This document shows, piece by piece, positions 1 to 8,273 of a DNA stretch of 64,000 nt (its first letter is position 1; each line of letters opens with the position of its first letter). The stretch is from Marinobacter xestospongiae (GTDB taxonomy: Bacteria; Pseudomonadota; Gammaproteobacteria; Pseudomonadales; Oleiphilaceae): assembly GCF_023156385.1 (NCBI RefSeq), contig NZ_JAKZAK010000015.1:62001-126000 (forward strand), in the 5' to 3' direction. The notes beneath the pieces were generated by a model, which had not been told where the DNA came from, ran no database searches, and worked only from the letters and a program-made list of their open reading frames with translations. The position numbers were made by a program, and so were the translations under genes.

Positions 1-668
1 AATGGGTGCCGGCGGAAACCCTGGCCCGCTTCTTCGCCACCGAGCATCCCCAAATGCAGGCGGTATTGCTGGCCTTCCTGCCACCGGAGACCGCCTCCGG
101 GGTACTGGCAGAGCTGCCGGACAACTGCCACGACGATCTGCTCTATCGGGTCGCCAACATGCACGAAGTCAGTGACCAGGTGCTGTCAGAGCTGCGCGAC
201 GCCCTCGGCCGCTGTCTGCAGTTCGTCTCCGAGCGCAGCACTGCGCGGGTAGACGGAGTCAAGCAGGCCGCCGACATCCTCAATCGCTTCCGCGGTGATC
301 GCGCCAGCCTGATGGACATGCTCAAGCTCCACAACGAAGAGCTGGCGCGTTCGGTGTCCGAGAACATGTACGACTTCATGACCCTGGGGCGCCAGTCCAC
401 CGACGTGCTCCAGGTGCTGGTGCAGGAGATTCCCGAGGACATCCTCTCGCTCTCCCTCAAGGGCGCTGCGCCGGAGGTCCGGGATGCACTGATGGGCGCC
501 CTGCCCCGACGGATGGCGCAGTCCATCCTCGACCGCACCCAGGCTCTGGGCCTGGTGCCGGTCAGTCAGGTGGAAGACGCCCGGCGGGAAGTCATGCGCC
601 TGGTGCGGGAACTGCACGAACAGGAAGTGATCAACTACCAGATCTTCGAGGAAACGGTCGTAGACTGA
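1..668 (+). CDS. fliG: Flagellar motor switch protein FliG (lateral type), 5' truncated
   Basis: This is the C-terminal two thirds of FliG, the rotor protein that meets the stator and sets torque and switching. The frame is open at the left edge (codon 3-5 is Trp), so the gene starts outside the window and the GTG at 6 is internal. Visible residues 14-17 read EHPQ, the FliM-contacting motif of the FliG middle domain. The C-terminal helical domain follows, with the segment LSLSLKGA near residue 150 typical of the torque region. It is followed 4 bases later by fliH, so it is part of a fliGHIJ operon. Confidence is high on identity; the N-terminus is not seen. Confidence 0.95.
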   Translation, partial: WVPAETLARFFATEHPQMQAVLLAFLPPETASGVLAELPDNCHDDLLYRVANMHEVSDQVLSELRDALGRCLQFVSERSTARVDGVKQAADILNRFRGDRASLMDMLKLHNEELARSVSENMYDFMTLGRQSTDVLQVLVQEIPEDILSLSLKGAAPEVRDALMGALPRRMAQSILDRTQALGLVPVSQVEDARREVMRLVRELHEQEVINYQIFEETVVD

Positions 669-672
669 CGCT

Positions 673-1338
673 ATGGACAAACTCAGGGGCAACTACCGCA
701 GGCATCGCTTCCGCTCCCTGGCCGCACTGGAGGCCAGCGATCGCGGCGAGCAGGACCCATTCCAGCAGGGTTATGACGAAGGCTTCCGCCAGGGCCAGGA
801 ACGCGGCCTGGAGCAGGGCCTGGCCGATGGCCGCAGTCAGGGCGAGGCCCAGGGCTACGAGGCCGGCTACCAGCAGGGCCTGGGCAAGGGCGAGGATGCC
901 GGACGCCACACCTTCAACGCCGCGCTGGCACCGTTGCAGAGTATCCAGGGTAAGCTGGAGGAGCTGCGTCAGCAGGAGCTACGGGAACACACCGAACAGC
1001 TGTGCCAACTGGTGGAACAGGTGGCCCGGCGGGTGGTGCACGCCGAACTCAGCCTCAACCCCGACCAAATGCTGAAACTGGTGGAAGAGGCGCTGACCCG
1101 CATGGACACCCGCAAGGGCGACGTCACCGTGTACCTGTCGCCGGACGACTACCAGCGCCTGGCCCGTACTGGCACCAACCACATTGGTGATTACCCGGTC
1201 CAGCCCGACGACGCCCTGGCCATTGGCGACTGCCGCCTGGAGAGCGACCAGCAGCAACAGACCATTCGCAGCGAAGAGCGGCTGCAGGGCTGTGTGGACA
1301 AGGTGCGCGAGGAACTGACCCAGGAGTCGCCACAATGA
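673..1338 (+). CDS. fliH: Flagellar assembly protein FliH
   Basis: FliH is the stalk-like regulator that binds and restrains the export ATPase FliI at the base of the flagellar secretion apparatus. The 221-residue product has the family hallmark: a long run of GxxxG-type repeats (about residues 35-76, rich in Gln and Gly). A coiled region and the conserved C-terminal FliH/YscL domain (about 90-220) follow. It sits between fliG (4-base gap) and fliI (19-base gap). Primary sequence similarity among FliH proteins is low, so the call rests on the repeats, size and position. Confidence 0.92.
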   Translation: MDKLRGNYRRHRFRSLAALEASDRGEQDPFQQGYDEGFRQGQERGLEQGLADGRSQGEAQGYEAGYQQGLGKGEDAGRHTFNAALAPLQSIQGKLEELRQQELREHTEQLCQLVEQVARRVVHAELSLNPDQMLKLVEEALTRMDTRKGDVTVYLSPDDYQRLARTGTNHIGDYPVQPDDALAIGDCRLESDQQQQTIRSEERLQGCVDKVREELTQESPQ

Positions 1339-1357
1339 TCCGCACCGGAACCCGCGC

Positions 1358-2674
1358 ATGAACACCTTGCCCGAACAGCTGGCGCGCGCCGCCGAGCGCT
1401 TGCGGGAAGTGCCACGGGAGACCGTCACCGGCCGCCTGGTGCGGGTGACCGGACTTACCCTGGAAGTCGTCGGCTGTCGACTGGTGATTGGCCAACGCTG
1501 CCTGGTGGACACCCACCAGGGCGACCCGGTGCTGGCGGAAGTGGTCGGCTTTGACCGCGACACCGCCTTCCTGATGCCCTACCGCGCGGTCGGTGGCCTG
1601 TACGCCGGGGCCCGGGTCCAGCGCCTGGACGACGATCTGCAACTGCCGGTGGGCAACAACCTGCTTGGCCGCACCTTTGACGGCCTGATGCAGCCCCTCG
1701 ACGACGGTCCCGCCGTCAGTGGCGACCGCCTGCCGCTGCACGCGGCGCCCCCCAATCCGCTGAAACGGCGGCCGGTGCGGGAACCACTGGATGTCGGGGT
1801 CCGCGCCATCAACGCCCTGCTCACACCGGGCAAAGGCCAGCGTCTGGGGCTGTTTGCCGGCGCCGGTCTGGGCAAGAGTGTGCTGCTTGGCATGATTACC
1901 CGGTTTACCCAGGCCAGCGTGATTGTGGTGGGCCTGATCGGTGAACGCGGACGGGAAGTCCGGGAGTTTCTTGAAGACGCCCTGGGGCCGGAAGGCCTGG
2001 CCCGTTCGGTGGTGATCGCCGCGCCGGCGGACCAGTCTCCGCTGATGCGACTGCGGGCCGCCGAGACCTGCCACCGGCTGGCGGAATACTATCGCGACCA
2101 GGGCCAGGACGTGCTGCTGTTGATGGATTCCTTTACCCGCTATGCCCAGGCCCAGCGGGAACTGGCACTGGCCATCGGCGAACCGCCGGCAACCCGGGGC
2201 TACCCGCCATCGGTGTTCGCCGCCCTGACCCGGCTGGCGGAACGTGCCGGCAACGGCGAAGGTGAAGGTTCACTGACCGCCATCTACACGGTGCTGGCGG
2301 AAGGTGATGACCAGCAGGACCCGATTGCCGACGCCGCCCGCGCCATCCTCGACGGTCACGTCATCCTCAGTCGCGAGCTGGCGGAAGCCGGCCACTACCC
2401 GGCAATTGATATCAATGCCTCCATCAGCCGGGTCATGCCCCAGGTCACCGACCGCGACCACCAGCAGACCGCTGCACGCTTCCGCCGGCTGCTGTCCCGT
2501 TACCAGAGTGTGCGGGAACTGATTCCCCTTGGCGGCTATCACGCCGGCCAGGACCCGGAGCTGGATGAAGCCGTACAGACGCATCCCCGGCTGGCGAGCT
2601 TCCTGCAGCAGGCGATCGACGAACCGGCAGGCTATGACCAGAGCCTGCAACAACTGCAAGGGCTGTTTGGCTGA
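1358..2674 (+). CDS. fliI: Flagellum-specific export ATPase FliI
   Basis: FliI is the hexameric ATPase of the flagellar type III export machine, related to the F1 beta subunit. At 438 residues it has normal length. The Walker A loop is visible as GAGLGKS near residues 168-174, Walker B as VLLLMDSFTRYA near 253-264, and the family string GEPPATRGYPPSVF just after. The stop codon overlaps the ATG of fliJ by one base, which implies translational coupling. There is no sign of decay. Position and motifs separate it from vacuolar or F-type ATPases. Confidence 0.97.
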   Translation: MNTLPEQLARAAERLREVPRETVTGRLVRVTGLTLEVVGCRLVIGQRCLVDTHQGDPVLAEVVGFDRDTAFLMPYRAVGGLYAGARVQRLDDDLQLPVGNNLLGRTFDGLMQPLDDGPAVSGDRLPLHAAPPNPLKRRPVREPLDVGVRAINALLTPGKGQRLGLFAGAGLGKSVLLGMITRFTQASVIVVGLIGERGREVREFLEDALGPEGLARSVVIAAPADQSPLMRLRAAETCHRLAEYYRDQGQDVLLLMDSFTRYAQAQRELALAIGEPPATRGYPPSVFAALTRLAERAGNGEGEGSLTAIYTVLAEGDDQQDPIADAARAILDGHVILSRELAEAGHYPAIDINASISRVMPQVTDRDHQQTAARFRRLLSRYQSVRELIPLGGYHAGQDPELDEAVQTHPRLASFLQQAIDEPAGYDQSLQQLQGLFG

Positions 2675-3078
2675 TGTTCCACCGCTTCCTCGACCAGCAG
2701 CAGAAAACCCTGGAACGCCTGGGCAACGACAAGCAACAGCAGCAGTTGCGCCACCAGCAGGAACAGCAGCGCTACGACAGCCTGAAGTTCTATGTCGACA
2801 GCATGGCCAGCGGCGCCAGCGGCAATGCGCTGGTGCACCAGAACCGACTGACCATGCGCCATCAGCTCAACCAGCTACTGGATCAGCAGGCCGACGAATT
2901 GCTGTTGGCGGGCAAGGAACTGGAAGCACGGCAGCGGGCATTGCTGGCGCAGTTCGGTAAGGTCAAGGGACTGGAGTTGCTGGTACGACGGCGCCAGCAG
3001 CAGGATCAGCAGCGCCAGCGGCGCCAGGAGCAGGGACAGGTGGACGACTGGCTCAACGGAGCTGGTCGTAAGGGTTAG
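2674..3078 (+). CDS. fliJ: Flagellar export protein FliJ
   Basis: FliJ is the small coiled-coil protein that sits in the FliI hexamer and cycles export chaperones. The 134-residue product is almost entirely helical and very rich in Gln, Arg and Glu, as expected for FliJ. It follows fliI with a one-base overlap. Its 3' end overlaps the 3' end of flgN on the other strand by 26 bases, so the two operons converge. Family sequence conservation is weak; the call rests on composition, length and gene order. Confidence 0.88.
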   Translation: MFHRFLDQQQKTLERLGNDKQQQQLRHQQEQQRYDSLKFYVDSMASGASGNALVHQNRLTMRHQLNQLLDQQADELLLAGKELEARQRALLAQFGKVKGLELLVRRRQQQDQQRQRRQEQGQVDDWLNGAGRKG

Positions 3079-3481
3079 TGGTGGTGCCCAGAAGATCATC
3101 CAGCGCCGTGCGGTGACTGGCCAGCAGCTCGCCGTTGCGCTCATTCAGGGCCTGGCAGCGCACCAGTGACGCCTCCAGTTCCCGCCAAAGCGATCGCAAT
3201 TCCGCGGCCAGGGCCGGTGGCAGTTTGGTCAACAGCCGCTCAAAACCGCCGGCATCGGCGTTCAGTCCCAGGCCCACCAGGATTTCCCCCCGACGGCCGG
3301 CACTGACTTCCAGCGCCGCCAACGCGTCACCGATCTGCTCTCCCAGCGGCTGCAGCGCCTCGGCGTCAGTGCGCGCCAGCAGCCGTTGCTGCTCCACCAG
3401 CAGTGGCTGCAACCCCTGGCAACGCGCCAGGTCGGCACGGATTCCCCGGGTCAGCTCCGCCAGGGCAGCCTTGGCGCTCAT
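3053..3481 (-). CDS. flgN: Flagellar protein FlgN (hook-associated protein chaperone)
   Basis: FlgN is the cytoplasmic export chaperone for the hook-filament junction proteins FlgK and FlgL. The 142-residue product is all helical with the C-terminal sequence NPYDQLR, the sort of short tail FlgN proteins carry. Its ATG overlaps the stop of flgM (4 bases), giving a flgA-flgM-flgN unit transcribed away from flgB. This arrangement is typical of lateral flagellar loci. Identification is from gene order plus helical composition. Confidence 0.88.
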   Translation of the reverse strand: MSAKAALAELTRGIRADLARCQGLQPLLVEQQRLLARTDAEALQPLGEQIGDALAALEVSAGRRGEILVGLGLNADAGGFERLLTKLPPALAAELRSLWRELEASLVRCQALNERNGELLASHRTALDDLLGTTTNPYDQLR

Positions 3482-3741
3482 GAGCCGTGTAGGTCCAGCA
3501 CCGCTTCCGCCAGTACCGCCGGGTCCAGATCGAGCTGACCTTCGGCGATGGCCTGACGCAGGGCATTAACCCGGGTCATGTCGACATCGGAGGCGTCCGC
3601 CAGGGACTTTTCCAGACCGCGGCTCTGCAGTTCTGGCGTCGCACTGGCGGCCGTGCTGCTGGTCGCCCCCTGGTCATGGCGGGCGGCGTTGGCACGCTGG
3701 TTGGCGCTGGTAACCGGTGTCGTGGCGTGATTGATTTTCAT
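3478..3741 (-). CDS. flgM: Anti-sigma-28 factor FlgM
   Basis: FlgM binds and holds the flagellar sigma factor FliA until it is exported through the finished hook. The ATG at 3741 gives 87 residues starting MKINHATTPV, the usual FlgM N-terminus; a TTG 15 bases upstream is also open but less likely. The N-terminal half is polar and low complexity. The C-terminal half (about 40-87) contains the sigma-binding helices with VNALRQAIAEGQLDLDP, close to the FlgM signature. A TATACT-like -10 hexamer lies at 3773-3778 upstream, though no convincing -35 was found. Its target is probably the FliA at 19682. Confidence 0.93.
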   Translation of the reverse strand: MKINHATTPVTSANQRANAARHDQGATSSTAASATPELQSRGLEKSLADASDVDMTRVNALRQAIAEGQLDLDPAVLAEAVLDLHGS

Positions 3742-3855
3742 AGCATTCAAACCCAATCAGTGTCTCTGTCAGAGTATAGCGACCGGCTGCCGGCGAAACT
3801 GTAACCGAACTTGGAAAAAATGCGTTGGCAGGTATCCGCACCGGTCCAGGGCCCA

Positions 3856-4632
3856 TCAGAATCGGGTTTCGACGATGCCCCGCTCCACCACCCAGGCGGT
3901 GATGACCTTGCCGGACGAATGGTTCCGCACCCGGATACCCTCCCCCTTGCTGCCGCTCTGGAGCGCTTCGCCGGTCATCGAGGCAACCACGCCGTCGGCC
4001 TCGACCCGGATCAGCACCTGGTCGCCTCGCTCCACCAGCAGCGGTGCTTCCGCCAGGTCCAGGGTGATGACCTGGCCACCACGGATCGCGCGCCGGGTCC
4101 GCAGCCCCCGCAACATGCGGATGTCGGTCACAAAATCGCCGTAGATGTCGGCCAGGTCCCGCACCGCCAGCCGCATGGTGTCCCGGTTCAGGCTCTCACC
4201 CCGGCGCACCGTCCGCCGGGCCGTCACCACCGGAACCTTGAGCGATACTTCCGCCCGCGCCCGCAGTTCCCATTCCGGCTCACTGCAGCCGATGCGATAG
4301 GGCACCCGCCCCCAGATTCGCCCGGAGGCCTGGGCCGGCGCCACCACCAGCTCGCCCTGGCAGCCGGGATGCTGGTCCGCGGCTCCCGGCACCCAGGCTT
4401 CCACCTGGTAATCGAAATTGACCCAACCACGCTGACGGGCGTAACGCTGGACCTGGCGCTCGGCGTCCGCGGTGACCCGCGCCACCAGGTCCGCCCGATT
4501 CTGGTTCTGGGCCTGAACACCACCAGCGGCCAGCAGCCAGACCAACAGCAGTGCCCCGCCCGTCAGGGGAACCTGCCACTTCCGGGGCGGAAACCACGAT
4601 TTCCGCCCTGCCTTCCCCACTTCCGCCCTCAA
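3856..4632 (-). CDS. flgA: Flagellar P-ring assembly chaperone FlgA
   Basis: FlgA is a periplasmic chaperone for assembly of the P ring made of FlgI. The product is 258 residues from a TTG start at 4632, preceded by AAGGGG about 8 bases upstream. The N-terminus is a basic stretch followed by a hydrophobic segment ending near AQA (about residue 42), a signal peptide. The C-terminal half carries the SAF/ChapFlgA domain with VRRGESLNRDTMRL and the terminal VVERGIVE. The gene is divergent from flgB and shares its upstream region. A GTG at 4620 is an alternative start. Confidence 0.92.
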   Translation of the reverse strand: MRAEVGKAGRKSWFPPRKWQVPLTGGALLLVWLLAAGGVQAQNQNRADLVARVTADAERQVQRYARQRGWVNFDYQVEAWVPGAADQHPGCQGELVVAPAQASGRIWGRVPYRIGCSEPEWELRARAEVSLKVPVVTARRTVRRGESLNRDTMRLAVRDLADIYGDFVTDIRMLRGLRTRRAIRGGQVITLDLAEAPLLVERGDQVLIRVEADGVVASMTGEALQSGSKGEGIRVRNHSSGKVITAWVVERGIVETRF

Positions 4633-4650
4633 TCAGTAACCCCTTGATTT
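4580..4650 (+). promoter_or_regulatory. Candidate enhancer-binding sites upstream of the flgB sigma-54 promoter
   Basis: Two copies of GGGCGGAAA / TTTCCGCCC (4585-4593 and 4600-4608) form a perfect 9-base inverted repeat, and a further TTCCGCC lies at 4621. An AACCCCTTGATT box follows at 4638-4649, 29 bases before the -24 element. The same two motifs lie upstream of the sigma-54 promoter at 17537. The layout fits binding by a LafK/FleQ-type activator, but the regulator itself is outside the window, so its identity is inferred. Confidence 0.55.
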
Positions 4651-4664
4651 ATAGAATCTAAAAG

Positions 4665-4681
4665 TTGGCACATACCTTGTT
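4665..4681 (+). promoter_or_regulatory. Sigma-54 promoter of the flgB operon
   Basis: TTGGCACATACCTTGTT matches the sigma-54 consensus TGGCAC-N5-TTGC with one mismatch in the -12 element. The GG (4667-4668) and the G of the -12 element (4679) have the required spacing. The flgB start codon is about 45 bases downstream. Lateral flagellar early operons are known to be sigma-54 dependent. Confidence 0.8.
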
Positions 4682-4726
4682 AGTACGGTAGCAGGAAATC
4701 TCACTGCATGGCACTGGAGACCAACC

Positions 4727-5104
4727 ATGGCACTTATTGTGGACAAGGCACTGGGCGTCCATCAATACGCCCTGTCGATGCGGATGGAACGCTCCCGCAT
4801 CCTCGCCAGCAACCTGGCCAACGTTGATACCCCGGGCTACCTGTCCCGTGATTTCGACTTCAAGGCCTCCCTGCAGCGGGTCGCCCGGGAGCTGGACGGC
4901 CACCACAGCGGCCTGCCCGCACCCAGCCTCGATGCCAGCCGGGATCTCAAGTACCGGGTGCCGATGCAACCGTCCGAAGACGGCAACACCGCCGAGCTCG
5001 GCGTGGAACAGGCCCAGTTCGCCGCCAACGCGATGGACTTCCAGACCAGCCTGACGTTCCTGAACATGAAAATTTCCGGCCTGCGCAAGGCCATCGACGG
5101 ATAA
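4727..5104 (+). CDS. flgB: Flagellar basal body rod protein FlgB
   Basis: FlgB is the most proximal rod subunit of the basal body. At 125 residues it has the family N-terminal signature NLANVDTPGYLSRDFDF (about residues 28-44) and a C-terminal helix ending KISGLRKAIDG. The ATG at 4727 is preceded by GGAG 8 bases upstream. It is the first gene of the long flgB-to-flgL operon and lies 45 bases downstream of a sigma-54 promoter. It is exported by the flagellar type III system and has no cleaved signal. Confidence 0.96.
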   Translation: MALIVDKALGVHQYALSMRMERSRILASNLANVDTPGYLSRDFDFKASLQRVARELDGHHSGLPAPSLDASRDLKYRVPMQPSEDGNTAELGVEQAQFAANAMDFQTSLTFLNMKISGLRKAIDG

Positions 5105-5123
5105 CGGATCGAGGAGCCAAACC

Positions 5124-5561
5124 ATGGCATTCCACAACATCTACGACATTGCCGGCAGCGCCATGCGCGCCCAGTCGGTTCGACTGAACACCGTCGCCTC
5201 CAACCTGGCCAACGCCAACAGCGCCGCGGGCAGTGAGGAAGATGCCTTCCGCGCCATCAAGCCGGTGTTCGCCAGCCTCTATCAGAGTCTGGAGACCCGC
5301 AGCCCGGTCACCAGCCAACGTCTGGCCGCCGCCAGTGTCGGCATCGCCGGTGTCACCGAATCCGACCGCGCCATCGAGCGTCGTCACGAGCCCGGCAGCC
5401 CCATTGCCGACGGCGATGGCTACGTCTACTACAGCAACGTCAATGTGGTGGAAGAGATGGCAGACATGATGTCGGCGTCGCGCAATTTCCAGACCTCGGT
5501 GGACATGGTCAGCCGGGTCAACAGCATGCAGCAGGGCCTGCTGCGCCTTGGCCAGTCCTGA
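5124..5561 (+). CDS. flgC: Flagellar basal body rod protein FlgC
   Basis: FlgC is a proximal rod subunit. The 145-residue protein has the rod N-terminal motif RLNTVASNLANANSAAGSE (about 20-38). It ends with the rod/hook C-terminal motif NVNVVEEMADMMSASRNFQ, the characteristic FlgC C-terminal helix. It has a normal length and is placed 19 bases after flgB, with GAGG upstream of the ATG. Confidence 0.96.
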   Translation: MAFHNIYDIAGSAMRAQSVRLNTVASNLANANSAAGSEEDAFRAIKPVFASLYQSLETRSPVTSQRLAAASVGIAGVTESDRAIERRHEPGSPIADGDGYVYYSNVNVVEEMADMMSASRNFQTSVDMVSRVNSMQQGLLRLGQS

Positions 5562-5578
5562 GGGGATAGGGAACCGAC

Positions 5579-6259
5579 ATGACCGTTTCAGCCATGCAGA
5601 ACCGCGAAACCGGCGGCGCGACGAACACCGGCACGACCGCCAACGCCATTGCCGGCAATGACAACAGCGCCGCGGGACTGAAGAACGAGTTCCTCACCCT
5701 GATGGTGGCGCAGATCAAGAATCAGGACCCGCTTAACCCGCTGGACGGCGCCGAGTACGTCGCCCAACTGGCCCAGTTCTCCACCGTTGAAGGCATCGAG
5801 AACATGGGCAAACTGCAGAACCAGAACAACGTGCTGATGGACACCCTGCAGGTGTTGCAGAGCACCAACCTGGCCGGCAAGCAGGTCAGCATTCCGGTGG
5901 ATCGCATCAACCTGGATGCGGAAGAGGAACTCACCGGCACCGTGGCCCTGCCCGCCGCCGCCAGTGAGGTGGAAGTCCGTGCCCTCGACGCCGCTGGCAA
6001 CGTAGTGGAGTCGGTCAATCTGGGCGCCCGCGACGCCGGCGAAACCGCCTTTACTCTGCCGGAGCTGGATGCCGGCCAATACACCCTGGAGGTGATCGCC
6101 CGCAACGGCGATGACCTCACCACCTACCCGCCCAAGCTGCAGCGTACCGTTGAGAAAGTCAGCGTGCCGTCCGATGGCAGCGACATCCGCCTGCAGGTTG
6201 CCGGCGTGGGCAGTGTTTCCCTGTTCAGTATCAGCGAATTCCTTGGAGGACGTTCATGA
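5579..6259 (+). CDS. flgD: Flagellar hook assembly (capping) protein FlgD
   Basis: FlgD forms the transient cap on which hook subunits polymerise. The 226-residue product has the conserved block FLTLMVAQIKNQDPLNP (about 38-54) and AQLAQFSTVEGIENM (about 61-75), both diagnostic. A C-terminal FlgD Tudor/Ig-like region of beta strands follows. Its end overlaps the start of flgE by 4 bases (ATGA), which suggests translational coupling of the cap and hook genes. Confidence 0.96.
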   Translation: MTVSAMQNRETGGATNTGTTANAIAGNDNSAAGLKNEFLTLMVAQIKNQDPLNPLDGAEYVAQLAQFSTVEGIENMGKLQNQNNVLMDTLQVLQSTNLAGKQVSIPVDRINLDAEEELTGTVALPAAASEVEVRALDAAGNVVESVNLGARDAGETAFTLPELDAGQYTLEVIARNGDDLTTYPPKLQRTVEKVSVPSDGSDIRLQVAGVGSVSLFSISEFLGGRS

Positions 6260-7452
6260 GCTACAACATCGGTCTTAGCGGTTTGCGCACCACCAACCAG
6301 TCTCTGGATGTGATCTCCCAGAACATTGCCAACGTGTCCACGGCGGGCTTCAAGGCCAGCCGCCCGGAACTGGCCGCACTCTACTCCGGCGGTCAGCCTG
6401 GTGGTGTGGAGATGAATAACGTGTCGCAGAACTTCGGCAAGGACGGCAACAAGAACTTCTCCGGCCGTGAGCTGGACATGGCCATCTCCGGCCAGGGCTT
6501 TTTCATCGTCAAGGATCAGAACGGCCAGGACCGCTACACCCGCGCCGGCATGTTCAGCAAGGACGCCAACAACTTCGTCACCACCGCCAACGGTATGAAA
6601 CTCCAGGGTTACGGCGTCAACGCCAACGGCGATCTGGTTCCGGGTGTGCTGACCGACCTCAAGGTACAGGCCGCCACGGTACCGGCCCAGGCCTCCACCA
6701 GCCTGGATTTCGTGGCCAACTTCAAAGCCGATGCGCCTGTGCCGGCCGTCGCACCGCTGGATCCGAACGACACCAACACCTACAACTTTTCCTACTCCAG
6801 TGAGGTGTACGACTCCCTTGGCAATGAGCACACCCTGACCAAGTACATGGTGAAAACCGGCGCCAATACCTGGGATGTGCACATGTATATGAACGGCGCC
6901 GCCATGGGCGCGCCGACGGCCGTGAACTTCAACTCGGATGGCAGTCTCAATACCCCGGCCGGCCCGGTCGCCCTCACCTATGACCCGAGTGCCACTACTG
7001 GCGCGGATGTCATGAACTTTGACCTCAACCTCACTGGCACCACCCAGTACGCCGGTGACTTCGCGGTTACCGCCAACGCCACCGACGGTTTCGCCTCCGG
7101 TGACCTGACCGGGCTGCGGGTGGATGAAGATGGCTCCGTCTCGGCGGTGTACACCAACGGCCGCGACCGGCTGCTGGGTCAGGTGATACTGGCCAACTTT
7201 GCCAATCCGGGCGGCCTGTCCCAGGCCGACAGCACCACCTGGACCAAATCCTTCGCCTCCGGTGACGCCGTTACCGGCACCGCTGGCACCGGCGCCCTTG
7301 GCACCCTGACTCCCGGCGCCTACGAAGGCTCCAACGTCGACCTGACCGGCGAACTGGTGAACCTGATGACCGCCCAGCGCAACTACCAGGCCAACGCCAA
7401 GAGCGTCAGCACCGCCGACCAGCTCACCCAGGTGCTGTTCAGCAACATGTAA
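6256..7452 (+). CDS. flgE: Flagellar hook protein FlgE
   Basis: FlgE polymerises into the hook, the universal joint. At 398 residues it has the rod/hook N-terminal motif NIANVSTAGFKASRPE (about 24-39). A central FlgE D2 domain contains YNFSYSSEVYDSLGNEHTLT, and the C-terminal helix has ELVNLMTAQRNYQANAKS. It is coupled to flgD by a 4-base overlap and followed by flgF 12 bases later. It is shorter than many polar hook proteins, as is common in lateral systems. Confidence 0.96.
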   Translation: MSYNIGLSGLRTTNQSLDVISQNIANVSTAGFKASRPELAALYSGGQPGGVEMNNVSQNFGKDGNKNFSGRELDMAISGQGFFIVKDQNGQDRYTRAGMFSKDANNFVTTANGMKLQGYGVNANGDLVPGVLTDLKVQAATVPAQASTSLDFVANFKADAPVPAVAPLDPNDTNTYNFSYSSEVYDSLGNEHTLTKYMVKTGANTWDVHMYMNGAAMGAPTAVNFNSDGSLNTPAGPVALTYDPSATTGADVMNFDLNLTGTTQYAGDFAVTANATDGFASGDLTGLRVDEDGSVSAVYTNGRDRLLGQVILANFANPGGLSQADSTTWTKSFASGDAVTGTAGTGALGTLTPGAYEGSNVDLTGELVNLMTAQRNYQANAKSVSTADQLTQVLFSNM

Positions 7453-7464
7453 TAGGGCCCGACC

Positions 7465-8196
7465 ATGGAACGTTACCTCTACACCTCAATGAGCGGCGCG
7501 CTGCACACCCTCACGGCGCAGCGCATCCACGCCAACAACCTGGCCAACAGCAGCACCACCGGGTTTCGCCGTGATTTCGAACGCGCCGAGACATACCAGG
7601 TGAAGGGGGCGGGCCTGGAGACCAAGTACCTGAGCCAGAGCCAGAGTGCGGTCACCGACTTCACCCCCGGGCGACTGGAAACCACCGGCCGCGACCTCGA
7701 CGTGGGCATCCGCGGCGCCGGCTTCCTGGCGGTGATCGACGAGGCCGGCAACGAGGCCTACACCCGGGTTGGCAACCTCAGTCTCGATGCCGAGGGCCAG
7801 CTGCGCATCCGCGGCCGGGAAGTAGTCGGCGCCGGCGGTGGTCAGCTCGCCATTCCCGAATACCAGGCCATCAGCATCGGTGACAACGGCACCATCTCAG
7901 TGACGCCCCCCGGCGGTGGCCAGCTGGAAGCCGGTCAGCTGAAACTGGTCAACCCGCCGCTGGACCAGCTCCGCAAGGGTGAAGACGGCCTGTTCCGTCT
8001 CGCCGACGGTGAAGCCGCCGCAGCCGACCCGGAGGTTCTGGTGGTGTCGGGCCATCTGGAACAGTCCAACGTCAATCCGGTGGACGAGATGGTCACCACC
8101 ATGGCGCTGAGCCGAACCTTTGAGATCCAGATGCGAATGATGAAAGCGGCCGACGAGAACTCCAACGCCGGTAACCGACTGGTTCGAGGCGGCTAA
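7465..8196 (+). CDS. flgF: Flagellar basal body rod protein FlgF
   Basis: FlgF is the proximal rod subunit next to FlgG. The 243-residue product starts MERYLYTSMSGA, a typical FlgF N-terminus. It contains HANNLANSSTTGFRRDFE (about 24-41) and ends with the rod motif SNVNPVDEMVTTMALSRTFE. A 77-base gap follows before flgG, holding a short hairpin at 8196-8212. Confidence 0.95.
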   Translation: MERYLYTSMSGALHTLTAQRIHANNLANSSTTGFRRDFERAETYQVKGAGLETKYLSQSQSAVTDFTPGRLETTGRDLDVGIRGAGFLAVIDEAGNEAYTRVGNLSLDAEGQLRIRGREVVGAGGGQLAIPEYQAISIGDNGTISVTPPGGGQLEAGQLKLVNPPLDQLRKGEDGLFRLADGEAAAADPEVLVVSGHLEQSNVNPVDEMVTTMALSRTFEIQMRMMKAADENSNAGNRLVRGG

Positions 8197-8212
8197 GCGG
8201 TCACCGACCGCT
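8196..8212 (+). other. Short hairpin between flgF and flgG
   Basis: AGCGGTC and GACCGCT form a perfect 7-base stem around a 3-base loop directly at the flgF stop codon. There is no T tract, so it is probably not a terminator. It may affect mRNA stability or processing between flgF and flgG. Confidence 0.4.
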
Positions 8213-8273
8213 TGGCCAACGCCAGTTTTCCGAACCGATAACGATTTCCCAAGATTGAGACAGGAGACAAGTC

